DNA of 64,000 bases from Caryophanales bacterium UBA1188 (GCA_002310135.1 DBYK01000006.1:32346-96345); one strand, 5' to 3'; shown: positions 17,789 to 27,773, counted from the stretch's first letter. Numbers and translations are program-made. The notes: a model not told the origin generated them from the letters alone.

Positions 17789-19510
17789 ATGAAAATAGAG
17801 AGATTAAAAAAAGAATTAAAAGAATTATTTGGTGAACAACTAGAGGTTACTCAAACTAATGATTCAAGAATTCTATCTGGTGAGTTAGATTCTTATCAAG
17901 ATATCTTATATGCTTGTAATCTAGCTGTCTTAAAGAAATCCAAAATTCATGTTGTGAACAACATCAAATTAAAAGGTGTAGATAAAGTAAAACCTATCCT
18001 CCCTAAAATTAAAGATTCAAGTCTTGATGGGGAGATTTTTGATGTTGTAATAATTGGTGGTGGAATATCTGGTACATCAATATTAAGGGAATTATCAAAA
18101 TGGAATCTTAAACTTCTTCTAATAGAAAAAGAGAGCGATGTCGCAAATGGACAATCATCAAGAAATGATGGCGAAATACATCCTGGTGTAGATTTATCTA
18201 AAGGAAGCGTTAAACAATCTTATGTTGTAAAAGGCAATAGAATGTATGACAAGATTTCAGAAGAATTAGATGTACCATTTAAAAGAATTGGACAAATCGC
18301 TGGATTTACTAACATATGGCTCGCTCCTATTATTTGGGCTTTTACTCTTGAAAGGAAATTCCATTGTAAAGTTGATGATACAAGGTTTGTGTCAGGGAAA
18401 TTCATCAAAAAACATTTTCCTGGCTTGAATCCAGATTTTAAATTTGGAATATATAATCCTTCTTCTGGTGTAATAAGTCCATATGAATTAACTATAGCCT
18501 ATGCAGAAAACGCTATAGAAAATGGCGCAAGAATATCTCTTAATACAGCGTGCTTATCTATGGATATTAAAGATCATGAGATTAAATCTATAGAAACTAA
18601 TAGGGGAAGAATCTATACAAAAGTAGTGATTAATTGTGCTGGTGTATTCAGTGATGATGTAGCTGAAATGGCTGATGATAAATTCTTCTCAATTCATCCA
18701 AGAAAAGGAACTATAGTAATAGGTGATAAAAAGAATTCTTCTTTTATAAACACTATAGCGTCTTATAAATCTTTGAATAAGAAAGAGAATACATCTCATT
18801 CTAAAGGTGGAGGTTTAATAAAGACGATATCATCTAATACTCTAGCGGGGCCAGACGCAATTGAAACATATCTTAAAGAAGACTATTCTACTGATATGGA
18901 TAGTATAAATAGGATATACAGCAAGCAAAAGAAAACTTCTTCTTATTTAAGCGAGAAGAACATTATCACATATTTTAGTGGTTTTAGAGCCGCAACATTT
19001 GAAGAAGATTATATTCTAGAAAGAGGTAGAAACACTAAAAACATAATTCATGTTGCGGGAATACAGTCTCCAGGACTTACTACAGCTCCAGCTGTAAGTC
19101 TTGATATAGAAGATTTATGTATATCAATTCTTAAAGAAACTATGGATGTTAGTAAAAATGAAAACTATAATCCATATAGAAAGAAATATCCAAGATTAAG
19201 TGAATTATCACTTGAAGAAAGAGATAAATTAATCAAGGATAATCCTGATTATGGTGAAATAGTTTGTAGATGTGAAGAAGTATCTAAAGGCGAAATAATA
19301 GATGCATTAGATAGACCACTTAAAGTCCCAACAATTAACGCTATTAAAAGAAGGGTTAGACCTGGTATGGGTAGATGCCAAGGTGGTTTTTGTGCTCCTT
19401 TAGTCGCAAAAATAATTAGTGAACATGAGAATGTTCCACTAAAAGATGTAATGTATAGTGGAGTTGATTCAAAAATAGGAAAAGATATGAGGGAGGATAA
19501 AAATGAATAA
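17789..19510 (+). CDS. GlpA-like FAD-dependent glycerol-3-phosphate dehydrogenase/oxidase with C-terminal [2Fe-2S] domain
   Basis: 573 residues in three parts. Residues 1-80 are an N-terminal extension. Residues 84-460 are a DAO-type FAD oxidoreductase with GGGISG at 90-95 and the DGEIHPG and SGFRAATFEEDYI segments. A BFD-like [2Fe-2S] domain has its four cysteines in CRCEE and GRCQGGFC. The layout is that of GlpA of the anaerobic GlpABC complex, which oxidises sn-glycerol-3-phosphate to dihydroxyacetone phosphate. The next two genes overlap and look like its partners, with an FGGY kinase behind them. The substrate is inferred from family and context; another 2-hydroxy substrate is possible. 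Confidence 0.8.
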   Translation: MKIERLKKELKELFGEQLEVTQTNDSRILSGELDSYQDILYACNLAVLKKSKIHVVNNIKLKGVDKVKPILPKIKDSSLDGEIFDVVIIGGGISGTSILRELSKWNLKLLLIEKESDVANGQSSRNDGEIHPGVDLSKGSVKQSYVVKGNRMYDKISEELDVPFKRIGQIAGFTNIWLAPIIWAFTLERKFHCKVDDTRFVSGKFIKKHFPGLNPDFKFGIYNPSSGVISPYELTIAYAENAIENGARISLNTACLSMDIKDHEIKSIETNRGRIYTKVVINCAGVFSDDVAEMADDKFFSIHPRKGTIVIGDKKNSSFINTIASYKSLNKKENTSHSKGGGLIKTISSNTLAGPDAIETYLKEDYSTDMDSINRIYSKQKKTSSYLSEKNIITYFSGFRAATFEEDYILERGRNTKNIIHVAGIQSPGLTTAPAVSLDIEDLCISILKETMDVSKNENYNPYRKKYPRLSELSLEERDKLIKDNPDYGEIVCRCEEVSKGEIIDALDRPLKVPTINAIKRRVRPGMGRCQGGFCAPLVAKIISEHENVPLKDVMYSGVDSKIGKDMREDKNE

Positions 19511-20756
19511 TCATTATGATTTAATAGTCATTGGATCTGGGCCTGCCGGAATATCAAGTGCGATAAGCGCTAAAGAGAATGGATCAAACTGTCTACTAAT
19601 TGAAAGGGAAGCATCTTTAGGTGGCATATTAAAACAATGTATACATGATGGCTTTGGGCTTATTACCTTTAATGAAAAATTATCTGGCCCAGAATATATA
19701 GAAAGATATATAGAGAAATTTAAGAAACTTAATATTGATTATCTAACTCTTGCCTTCGTAATAGATATTAAGAAAACTCCTGAAAACTTCATTCTTGAAG
19801 TTGTGACTAGAGATGGAATAAAAGAGTTTTATTCTGATTCATTAATACTTGCGTGTGGTTGTAGAGAAAGAACAGCGAAAGGAGTATTTATCCATGGTAC
19901 TAGACCATATGGAGTATTGACCGCAGGAAGCGCTCAAGCATTAGTTAATCTCAATGGTGTGGTTGTAGGAAAGAATGTCTGTATTCTTGGAAGTGGTGAT
20001 ATAGGCTTAATTATGGCAAGGCGTATGGTGCTTGAAGGCGCTAATGTAATAGGTGTATATGAAATTAAAGATACGCCTTCTGGCCTTAGTAGAAACATCC
20101 ATCAATGTTTAAACGATTATAATATTCCACTTCATCTTTCAACTACTGTAAAAAGGGTATTCGGTTATGAAAGGTTAGAAGCAATAGAGATAGTAAAAGT
20201 CGACAAAAATTTTAAACCAATAGATGGAACTGAAGAAATAATAGAATGTGATACGCTTCTTCTATCGGTTGGATTAATACCTGAAAATGAACTTGGCGAA
20301 AAAATAGGTATAGAAATAGATTCAAGGACAAAAGGCGCTAAATGCGATAATAATTTTGAAACTGTGATCGACAATGTCTATACTTGTGGTAATTCAACAC
20401 ACGTTAATGATTTAGTTGATTATGTTTCATTAAGTGGCAAAATCGCTGGAAAAATGACCACAATAAAAAAGGACAGTCCAAGATTATTAAAAGATATCAT
20501 AATTAAAGGAAATACTATGTATCTCGTTCCACAAATGTTAAATATTAATAGTGATTTAAGTAATGTGGAGATGTTTTTTAGAAGTAATTGTGATTTAAAA
20601 GAACCTATTATAACAATAAGTGTTGATGGTAATATAATATTTAAAAAGAAATATATGGTTTTAAGGCCACCAGAGATGGAAAAAATTTCTGTTAACCTAT
20701 CTCAAGTTAATAAAGATTCAACTATAGAATTTAATATAGAGGGTATTAAATTATGA
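19503..20756 (+). CDS. NAD(P)/FAD-dependent oxidoreductase, partner of the GlpA-like protein
   Basis: A 417-residue two-dinucleotide-binding-domain flavoprotein. It has an FAD fingerprint GSGPAGISSA near residue 12, an NAD(P) fingerprint GSGDIGLIMARR near 163, and a CGCRERT segment (CRERT motif) as in small nitrite-reductase/GlpB-like and opine-oxidase-like subunits. It lacks a CxxC redox disulfide of the thioredoxin-reductase type. The start overlaps the upstream gene by 8 nt and the stop overlaps the DUF1667 gene by 4 nt, so translational coupling is likely. It probably passes electrons from the GlpA-like subunit to NAD(P) or another carrier. Confidence 0.8.
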   Translation: MNNHYDLIVIGSGPAGISSAISAKENGSNCLLIEREASLGGILKQCIHDGFGLITFNEKLSGPEYIERYIEKFKKLNIDYLTLAFVIDIKKTPENFILEVVTRDGIKEFYSDSLILACGCRERTAKGVFIHGTRPYGVLTAGSAQALVNLNGVVVGKNVCILGSGDIGLIMARRMVLEGANVIGVYEIKDTPSGLSRNIHQCLNDYNIPLHLSTTVKRVFGYERLEAIEIVKVDKNFKPIDGTEEIIECDTLLLSVGLIPENELGEKIGIEIDSRTKGAKCDNNFETVIDNVYTCGNSTHVNDLVDYVSLSGKIAGKMTTIKKDSPRLLKDIIIKGNTMYLVPQMLNINSDLSNVEMFFRSNCDLKEPIITISVDGNIIFKKKYMVLRPPEMEKISVNLSQVNKDSTIEFNIEGIKL

Positions 20757-21106
20757 AAAGAGTTATATGTATAGAATGCCCTAATGGCTGCGCTTTAGAG
20801 ATAAATGAAGAAACACTTGAAGTAACAGGAAATAGATGCAAAAGAGGAGAAATCTTCATAAAGTCTGAACTCACAAATCCAAAAAGGACCATTCAGACAA
20901 CTGTAAAGACTATATTTAAAGAAGTTCCTGTAGTACCTGTAAGAGTATCTTCTTTAATCCCAAAAGATAAGATATTCGATGTAATGAAAGAAATAAAAAA
21001 AGTTGTTATAGATAAAAAGCTTAAGATTGGTGATGTTGTTATTAAAGATGTGCTAGACTTAGGCGTTGATGTAATAATAACTTCAAACAAATTAAATGAA
21101 TTTTAA
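20753..21106 (+). CDS. DUF1667 cysteine-rich protein
   Basis: 117 residues with an N-terminal cysteine cluster (CIECPNGC and NRCKRGE) typical of DUF1667, a domain that is regularly encoded beside GlpA-like and NAD/FAD oxidoreductases. The cysteines could bind an iron-sulfur cluster and make it a small electron-transfer subunit; this is inference. It overlaps the preceding gene by 4 nt and is followed after 11 nt, with an AAGGAG box, by the kinase gene. Confidence 0.85.
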   Translation: MKRVICIECPNGCALEINEETLEVTGNRCKRGEIFIKSELTNPKRTIQTTVKTIFKEVPVVPVRVSSLIPKDKIFDVMKEIKKVVIDKKLKIGDVVIKDVLDLGVDVIITSNKLNEF

Positions 21107-21117
21107 GGAGAAAAAAT

Positions 21118-22671
21118 ATGAACGATAACCCACTTGTACTCACATTCGATATTGGAACACAATCTACAAGAGGTCTTCTTGTAGATAAGCTAGGCAATAT
21201 AGTTGATTATGCTCAAATAAAATATATAGAACCATATTTTTCAATAAAACCTGACTTCATAGAACAAAAGCCACTATTCTATTACAATGCTCTAATAGAT
21301 GTCTCAAATATGTTATACAGTAATAACCCAGATAACTATAAGAAAATTATCGCAGTGACTATAACTACAATTAGAGATACGGTTTTATGTCTTGATGAGC
21401 ATAATGAACCATTAAGAGATATTATTATTTGGCTTGATAAGAGGGAGGCAGATGCCTCAAAACTACCTAAAATCCCTCCTCTTAAACAAGCATTATTCAC
21501 TCTTGCGGGCGTAAAAGACACAATCGATATGCAACAAAGACAATCCGCATGTAACTATATAATGACAGAAGAGAAAAACATTTGGGAAAAGACAAAGAAG
21601 TTTGTTCTTCTTCCAACTTATATCAATTATCTTTTAACTGGGGAATTAAAAGATTCTATAGCTAATCAAATAGGACACATTCCATTCGATTATAAAAATA
21701 ATAAATGGATGAAAAAGAATGGTCTTACAAGATGCTTGTTTGATGTGCCACTAGAGAAATTATGTGATCTTGTTAAACCTGGAGAAATAATAGGTTATAT
21801 TAAAGAAGATGTTTCAAGATTGTCACATATACCTAAAGGCCTTCCTCTAATCGCAACTGGAAGTGATAAGGGGTGTGAAACATTAGGATTATCAGTTATA
21901 GATAAAACAAAAGCTTCTGTTTCATTTGGAACTACTGCGACAGTTCAGTTTGCGACTGATAAATATTTTTCACCTATGCCTAATGTACCTGCCTATCCTG
22001 CAGTTATTTATGGCTATTATAATCCTGAAATCCAAATATATAGAGGATTTTGGATGCTTTCATGGTTTATAAAAGAATTCGCTAAAGAAGAAAGCGAAAT
22101 AGCGAAAGCTGAAGGTGTAATCACTGAAGTTGTATTAAACAGGTATTTAAAAGATGTGCCTTGTGGTTCTGATGGTTTAGTTCTTGAACCATTCTGGAGC
22201 CCTGGAGTTTCAAACCCAAACGCTAGAGGCACAATAATAGGATTTAAAGATATCCACACAAAGAAACATCTTTATAGAGCTATCATTGAAGGAATCGGAT
22301 ATGGGCTTTATGAAGGCCTCCTCACAATGGAAAAGAGATCTAAGCAAACAATTAAAGAAGTGTTTGCTGGGGGAGGAGGTAGTATGAGCGATGAAATCTG
22401 CCAAATCATGTCTGATATATTTAACCTACCTCTTAAGAGAATTCAAACACATGAAGCATGTGGACTTGGTTCATCAATAATAGCGTTTAAAGAAATGGGA
22501 ATATATAATTCTTATGATGAGGCAATTAAAAATATGGTTAGAGTAAGTAAAGTATTTAATCCAGATGCTAAAAAACACGAAATCTACTATAATATCTACT
22601 CAAATGTTTATTCTAAAATGGAAAAAAGGCTTTATCCACTTAATAAGAAATTGAAGGAGGTAAAAATATAG
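21118..22671 (+). CDS. FGGY-family carbohydrate/polyol kinase
   Basis: A 517-residue sugar or polyol kinase with the ATPase core DIGTQSTRGLLVD at the N-terminus, WLDKR, GSDKGCETLGL, SFGTTATVQF, the FGGY-type FAGGGGSMSDEICQIMSD and EACGLGSSIIA. Context next to GlpA-like subunits suggests glycerol kinase activity (glycerol to glycerol-3-phosphate), but the N-terminal half does not show the strongly conserved WEQDP-like glycerol kinase motif. Xylulose or another polyol is therefore possible. Its stop codon shares one base with the GTG start of the next gene. Confidence 0.8.
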   Translation: MNDNPLVLTFDIGTQSTRGLLVDKLGNIVDYAQIKYIEPYFSIKPDFIEQKPLFYYNALIDVSNMLYSNNPDNYKKIIAVTITTIRDTVLCLDEHNEPLRDIIIWLDKREADASKLPKIPPLKQALFTLAGVKDTIDMQQRQSACNYIMTEEKNIWEKTKKFVLLPTYINYLLTGELKDSIANQIGHIPFDYKNNKWMKKNGLTRCLFDVPLEKLCDLVKPGEIIGYIKEDVSRLSHIPKGLPLIATGSDKGCETLGLSVIDKTKASVSFGTTATVQFATDKYFSPMPNVPAYPAVIYGYYNPEIQIYRGFWMLSWFIKEFAKEESEIAKAEGVITEVVLNRYLKDVPCGSDGLVLEPFWSPGVSNPNARGTIIGFKDIHTKKHLYRAIIEGIGYGLYEGLLTMEKRSKQTIKEVFAGGGGSMSDEICQIMSDIFNLPLKRIQTHEACGLGSSIIAFKEMGIYNSYDEAIKNMVRVSKVFNPDAKKHEIYYNIYSNVYSKMEKRLYPLNKKLKEVKI

Positions 22672-24392
22672 TGAAACCATATAAAGGTTTTGAACCTAAA
22701 TGGGTTAAGGAAGAAGCGCCTAAAAATAGCCTAAGATCTATTTATAGGTGGGGAGATCCAAAATTTGTTAAATATCCTAAAGAATCTCTTTATAATCTTA
22801 TGAAGAAAGAGTTTGATTTAAAAGATGAAGATTTTAAAGATTATAAAGGAACAATAGGGTTCGAAGAAGTTAAAGATTTAAGAAAACCAAACATAGACAA
22901 AATTCACATAGATAACTTAACTAAGATTGTTGGAAAAGATAACATATCTTTAGAAGATTACGATAGATTACAAGTCTCATATGGTAAAACTGCATATGAC
23001 ATCATGAGAATGAGAGAACATAAATTTGATTCTCTTCCAGATGTAGTTTTATATCCAAGTAGTACCAAAGAAATTGAAGAAATTGTAAATTATGCAACTA
23101 AAGAAAAAATACCACTATATGTCTATGGTGGAGGTTCAAGTGTCACAAGAGGAGTTGAACCTACTCTTGGTGGAATATCGCTAGATTTACGCAAAAACTA
23201 TAATAAAGTTATATCGTTTAATGAGATAGACCAAACCATTACTGTTGAATCAGGAATGAGCGGACCTAAACTAGAAGAAACTTTAAATAATGCGATTAAA
23301 TTATTTAACGCAAAGAGAAATTATACCTGTGGTCATTTCCCACAGTCTTTTGAATATTCAAGTGTTGGTGGATGGGTTGTGACACGTGGGGCAGGTCAAA
23401 ATTCAACATACTATGGTAAAATTGAAGACCTAGTAACTAAACAAGTTTACGCAACCCCAATAGGCACTATTAAAACATCCCCATACCCAAGAGAAGCTAC
23501 TGGTCCATCTTTAAATCAAATAATGATAGGAAGTGAAGGTACATTTGGAGTATTGTGTGAAGTAACTTTAAGAATATTTAGGTTTATGCCTGAAAATAGA
23601 AAGCGATTCTCCTTTATGTTTAAGAACTGGGAGACTGCGATGGATGCCGCAAGAGAAATGATGCAGAAAGAATGTGGTTTTTCTTCTGTCTTTAGGTTAA
23701 GTGATCAAGAAGAAACATCTTTAATGATGAGATTATATAACGTTGATGATACTCCACTTGAAGGAATAATGAATGCCTTAGGATATAAAGATATGGAAAG
23801 ATGTCTATTCTTAGGATTCACAGACGGTGAAAAAGGGTATTCAAAAAATGTTTATAAAAATATTAAAAGAATCGCAAGAAAATATAAAGGTTTAAGTCTC
23901 ACTGGTTATGTATGTAAATCATGGGAAAAAGGAAGGTTCACAGATCCTTATTTAAGAGATACACTTATGGACTTCGGTATAGTAACCGATACAATGGAAT
24001 GCAGTGTGAATTGGTCTAATATGGAAGATGTTCACTTGAGTGTTAGAGAAGTATGCAAAAAACACCCGCACACTGTAGTCACAACACATATGTCACATTG
24101 TTATCCACAAGGCGCAAACCTCTACTTCATCTTTATCACTCCTATGACAGATAGTGAAGAATTTAGAAAATACCATGCATCAATTCTAGATGCAATTCTA
24201 AGAAGTGGTGCCGCTATATCACACCATCATGGAATTGGTAAATTCTTTGGCCCATGGCTTAAGAGCTATACTGGAGAAAAAGAATTTGGTGTATATAGAG
24301 CATTAAAAGATTATTTTGATAAAGACTATATGATGAATCCAGGTGGAACACTTGGACTTGACCTAAGCGAAGATAGTAGACATCATAAATAA
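22671..24392 (+). CDS. FAD-binding oxidase of the alkyl-dihydroxyacetone-phosphate synthase (AGPS)-like type
   Basis: 573 residues, GTG start. It has a vanillyl-alcohol-oxidase-type FAD domain with VYGGGSSVTRGV, then FEYSSVGGWVVTRGAGQNS, YGKIEDLV, ATGPSLNQIMIGSEGTFGV, and the C-terminal histidine cluster ISHHHGIGKFFGPWL. These follow the order and wording of eukaryotic alkylglycerone-phosphate synthase more closely than of plain D-lactate dehydrogenases. AGPS swaps the acyl group of acyl-DHAP for a fatty alcohol in ether-lipid synthesis. The genes before it should make DHAP, which fits. A glycolate- or lactate-type oxidase is the alternative. Confidence 0.75.
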   Translation: MKPYKGFEPKWVKEEAPKNSLRSIYRWGDPKFVKYPKESLYNLMKKEFDLKDEDFKDYKGTIGFEEVKDLRKPNIDKIHIDNLTKIVGKDNISLEDYDRLQVSYGKTAYDIMRMREHKFDSLPDVVLYPSSTKEIEEIVNYATKEKIPLYVYGGGSSVTRGVEPTLGGISLDLRKNYNKVISFNEIDQTITVESGMSGPKLEETLNNAIKLFNAKRNYTCGHFPQSFEYSSVGGWVVTRGAGQNSTYYGKIEDLVTKQVYATPIGTIKTSPYPREATGPSLNQIMIGSEGTFGVLCEVTLRIFRFMPENRKRFSFMFKNWETAMDAAREMMQKECGFSSVFRLSDQEETSLMMRLYNVDDTPLEGIMNALGYKDMERCLFLGFTDGEKGYSKNVYKNIKRIARKYKGLSLTGYVCKSWEKGRFTDPYLRDTLMDFGIVTDTMECSVNWSNMEDVHLSVREVCKKHPHTVVTTHMSHCYPQGANLYFIFITPMTDSEEFRKYHASILDAILRSGAAISHHHGIGKFFGPWLKSYTGEKEFGVYRALKDYFDKDYMMNPGGTLGLDLSEDSRHHK

Positions 24393-24400
24393 TTTAAACT

Positions 24401-24429
24401 AAGAAGAAATAGAAAAAATATTTCTTCTT
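24401..24429 (+). terminator. Terminator of the five-gene cassette
   Basis: AAGAAGAAAT / ATTTCTTCTT stem with an A-rich 9-nt loop and a long T run. Confidence 0.85.
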
Positions 24430-24492
24430 TTTTTATTTTTATTTAACTAATGTGTCCTTTATTTCAAATAAAAAAATGATTAATAATATTGC

Positions 24493-24521
24493 TTGTGAGC
24501 GCTTTAAAAATGGTGTAATAT
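24493..24521 (+). promoter_or_regulatory. recN promoter
   Basis: TTGTGA (24493-24498), 17-nt spacer, TAATAT (24516-24521); AAGGAG at 24535-24540 precedes the ATG. No SOS box was recognised. Confidence 0.55.
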
Positions 24522-24546
24522 TAGATTATGAATTAAGGAGAATTAT

Positions 24547-26220
24547 ATGCTTCAAAGATTAGTTGTTTCAAATTTTGCAATAATAGAAAATATAGATATT
24601 TCATTTAAGAATGGGCTTACTGTTTTAACCGGTGAAACTGGAGCTGGTAAAAGCTTAATAATAGATTCTTTGAGTTTATTACTTGGAGAAAGAGCTCAAG
24701 TTGAACTAATTAGAACTGGATTTGATAAAGCTGAAATAATCGGTTATTTTTCTATAAATAATAAAAGACTTCTTTCACTTCTTGATTCTCTAAATATCCC
24801 ATCAATTGATTCAACTATTGAAATAGATAGAGTAATAAGCACAAATAAATCATATATTAAAATCAATGGTGTGACAGTTACTTTAAGCGATTTAAAGAAA
24901 ATCAGTAAATATCTTGCGGATATTCATATGCAATTCGATTCACAAAAGATATTAAATCCAGAAAATTACATAGAAATAATTGATGGTTTTAAATATGATT
25001 TAGTTAAAGAATATGAAAATAATTATATTTCTTCTCTTTCTATTTTTAAAGATAAACTTAAAATCTACAATGATACAATTAAAAAAGCTAAAGAGATTAA
25101 AGAGAAAAAAGATATATATGAATATCATTTAAAAGAATTAACTGATGCAGATTTAAAAGAAAACGAAGAAAATGAGTTACAAAACAAAATTGATTATCTT
25201 AAAAATTATGACAAAATTTACAACATTCTAGAAGAGACAAATTCACTTATTCATGAAGATTTCTTAGATAAACTGTATGAGGTTAAAGAAAATATATTAT
25301 CTTTAAGCAAATTTTTAAAAGAGTACTCTACAAAATATAACGCCCTTAATGATTATTATTATGAAATTGAAAATATATTTGATGAAATCAAAAAAGATTA
25401 TAATAACTTAGATTATAATCCAAATGAACTCAATAATTATGAAACAAGATTAAATGATTTAGATAATTTAAAGAAAAAATATAAGATGTCTTTAAACGAA
25501 CTTATCAGTTATGTTAATTCACTTAAGGAGATGCTTAATATCGATGAAAATTATGATGATTTAATTGAAGAATTAAAAAGTGAAGTTAAGATTTCATATG
25601 ATAATACTTATGAAAAAGGTTTAGAACTATCTAAGATAAGAAAAGAAATCGCAAAATCTATAGAAAAAGAGCTTGAAAAGAATATGCTTGATTTATCACT
25701 TAAAGCTAGATTCAAAGTATTAGTTAATACGTATGAAAAGGAAAAAGATTTAAGTGGCTCAATATTTAATAATAACGGAATAGATGAAATAGAGTTCTTA
25801 ATTGAAACGAACATAGGAGAAGGATTAAAGAGTCTATCTAAAACAATTTCTGGTGGTGAAACTTCAAGAATAATGTTGGCTCTTAAAGCACTATTTATTA
25901 AATCTGAAAAAATATCTACTGTGATATTTGATGAAATAGATACTGGTATTAGTGGTGAAATTGCAAGAAAGGTCGCAGAGAAGATATATGAAATATCTTT
26001 ATCAACTCAAGTAATTGCGATTACCCACTTACCACAAGTTGCGTCCTTCAGTAATAATAGTCTAAAGATTAGTAAACAAGTGAAAAATGGTAGAACGTAT
26101 ACCAATATCAAAGAATTGTCATTAGATGAAAAAATATATGAAATCGCATCTATGATAAGCGGTGGTAAAGTCACAGAGAACCAAATCGAATACGCCAAAG
26201 AAATGGTAATGATGAAATAA
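24547..26220 (+). CDS. recN: DNA repair protein RecN
   Basis: An SMC-like ATPase that acts early in double-strand break repair. Walker A GETGAGKS is at 29-36, a long charged coiled coil occupies about 150-370, and the C-terminal ATPase lobe has TISGGETSRIMLALKALF, VIFDEIDTGISG and AITHLPQVA. Length 557 is normal. Single-gene unit with its own promoter, convergent with the phosphohexomutase across a shared terminator. Confidence 0.95.
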   Translation: MLQRLVVSNFAIIENIDISFKNGLTVLTGETGAGKSLIIDSLSLLLGERAQVELIRTGFDKAEIIGYFSINNKRLLSLLDSLNIPSIDSTIEIDRVISTNKSYIKINGVTVTLSDLKKISKYLADIHMQFDSQKILNPENYIEIIDGFKYDLVKEYENNYISSLSIFKDKLKIYNDTIKKAKEIKEKKDIYEYHLKELTDADLKENEENELQNKIDYLKNYDKIYNILEETNSLIHEDFLDKLYEVKENILSLSKFLKEYSTKYNALNDYYYEIENIFDEIKKDYNNLDYNPNELNNYETRLNDLDNLKKKYKMSLNELISYVNSLKEMLNIDENYDDLIEELKSEVKISYDNTYEKGLELSKIRKEIAKSIEKELEKNMLDLSLKARFKVLVNTYEKEKDLSGSIFNNNGIDEIEFLIETNIGEGLKSLSKTISGGETSRIMLALKALFIKSEKISTVIFDEIDTGISGEIARKVAEKIYEISLSTQVIAITHLPQVASFSNNSLKISKQVKNGRTYTNIKELSLDEKIYEIASMISGGKVTENQIEYAKEMVMMK

Positions 26221-26247
26221 AATAATCGAGGAGTTTCCTCGATTATT
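26221..26247. terminator. Bidirectional terminator between recN and the phosphohexomutase
   Basis: A 12-bp perfect stem (AATAATCGAGGA / TCCTCGATTATT) with a 3-nt loop between convergent genes, overlapping the mutase stop. Confidence 0.88.
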
Positions 26248-27727
26248 TTATATATTCTTCTATTTTCTCTAAATTTAATTTCTTATACTTCTTTAAGAAT
26301 ATATATAGTTTTTCAACTATTCCTTTAACTCCACCTTTTATATCGCTTTCAACATTTAGTGGCATTATTGGGTCATGTAGGCTCATTCTTAATAAGAACC
26401 AGCCTTCTTCTTCTTTAAGGTGAGCTCTTACACCTTCATAATTTGGTTTTTCTAAAATAAAATCATTATTTTTAGAATATTCTATTAAATCATCTATGAT
26501 AGACAAACCATATTCTTTGAAATTTGATGGGTCTTTAAAACTAATTCTAAATTCACAAGATTCTTCTGGAGTTTTAAGATCTTTTATTAAATCTCTTAAT
26601 TTAAGATCTTTTTCTTTTAATAAAGCCATTTGAATTAGTAATCTTGTGATAAGGTAGGCTCCATCATCTAAAAAATAGTTTTCCATTAAAGCTGCGTGTC
26701 CACTAGTTTCTATCGCAAGAGGAGTATATAATCCTTTTTCATTTAATTCAATTGCCTTATTAATAACGTTTTTGTATCCTCTTTTATATCTATAATGAAC
26801 TCCTCCATTTGCTTCTATAAACTTTTTTAAGCCATCACTGGTAATAGAATCAGTAACGATATATCCTTTCTTTTCATCTAATAATATTTTAGATATAAGG
26901 GCAATTAGTTTGTTTCTATTTATTTCATTTCCAAGATCATCTACAGCCCCCACTCTATCAACATCTGTATCAAATATGATGCCTAAATCAGCTTTGGCTT
27001 CTATAACCTTTTTTTGAATAGATTTCATAGCGTCTTTATCTTCAGGGTTTGGGATATGGTTTTTAAAATATCCATCAGGTTCTAAAAATTGACTATCACT
27101 CACATCTGCGCCAAGTGGAGATAATACATCATATGCATAAAAACCTCCTGCCCCACCTCCAGCATCTACCACAATCTTGAAACCTTCAAGCGGCTTTTCT
27201 TTTCCAGTTTTTTCTTTTATGAAATTTCTTAAAGATTCGCTATAAATCTTCATAAAATCAAATTCTTCAATTGAGCCTTTTCCTTCTATGGATTTAGATT
27301 CTTTTGCGTAATTTAAAACTTTTGTGATATCATCACCTTCAAGTCCGCCTTCTTGAGTGAAGAATTTTAATCCATTCCTATCATATGGAAGGTGAGATGC
27401 GGTAATCTCTATTCCTGCATCGCAACCTATTAATTTTGTGGTCATAAACATACTAGGAGTTGTGGATAGATGACATCTAATAACTTTAGCGCCAGATGAA
27501 AGAAGCGCTTTTATAGATGCTTCTTCTATTCGCTTTGCGCTTATTCTTGAATCATATCCTATAGAAATTTTTAAATTAGACTTGCCTGTTTTTTCTTTCA
27601 ACCAATAATAAAAGGCTTTTATAATTTTTTCTACTACTTCATCTTGAAGTTCATATGAGGAACCATCTTTTGATACTGCAGTGCCTCTAATATCACTTCC
27701 ATTTTTTAATTTCATTAAATCTAACAT
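26243..27727 (-). CDS. Phosphomannomutase/phosphoglucomutase
   Basis: An alpha-D-phosphohexomutase that shifts phosphate between C1 and C6 of mannose or glucose phosphate, supplying precursors for nucleotide sugars. It has GSDIRG (10-15), the phosphoserine loop TASHLPYDRNG with Ser111, the metal loop DTDVDR near 266, and the sugar-specificity loop ETSGHA. The C-terminal domain that binds phosphate is present. AGGAG sits 8 nt upstream of ATG. The SHLP variant in place of SHNP is typical of a Gram-positive and algal subgroup. ManB or Pgm specificity is not decided here. Confidence 0.88.
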   Translation of the reverse strand: MLDLMKLKNGSDIRGTAVSKDGSSYELQDEVVEKIIKAFYYWLKEKTGKSNLKISIGYDSRISAKRIEEASIKALLSSGAKVIRCHLSTTPSMFMTTKLIGCDAGIEITASHLPYDRNGLKFFTQEGGLEGDDITKVLNYAKESKSIEGKGSIEEFDFMKIYSESLRNFIKEKTGKEKPLEGFKIVVDAGGGAGGFYAYDVLSPLGADVSDSQFLEPDGYFKNHIPNPEDKDAMKSIQKKVIEAKADLGIIFDTDVDRVGAVDDLGNEINRNKLIALISKILLDEKKGYIVTDSITSDGLKKFIEANGGVHYRYKRGYKNVINKAIELNEKGLYTPLAIETSGHAALMENYFLDDGAYLITRLLIQMALLKEKDLKLRDLIKDLKTPEESCEFRISFKDPSNFKEYGLSIIDDLIEYSKNNDFILEKPNYEGVRAHLKEEEGWFLLRMSLHDPIMPLNVESDIKGGVKGIVEKLYIFLKKYKKLNLEKIEEYIK

Positions 27728-27773
27728 AATAATAACTCCTATATCTTATTATATAAGATTTTATTGAAAATAA

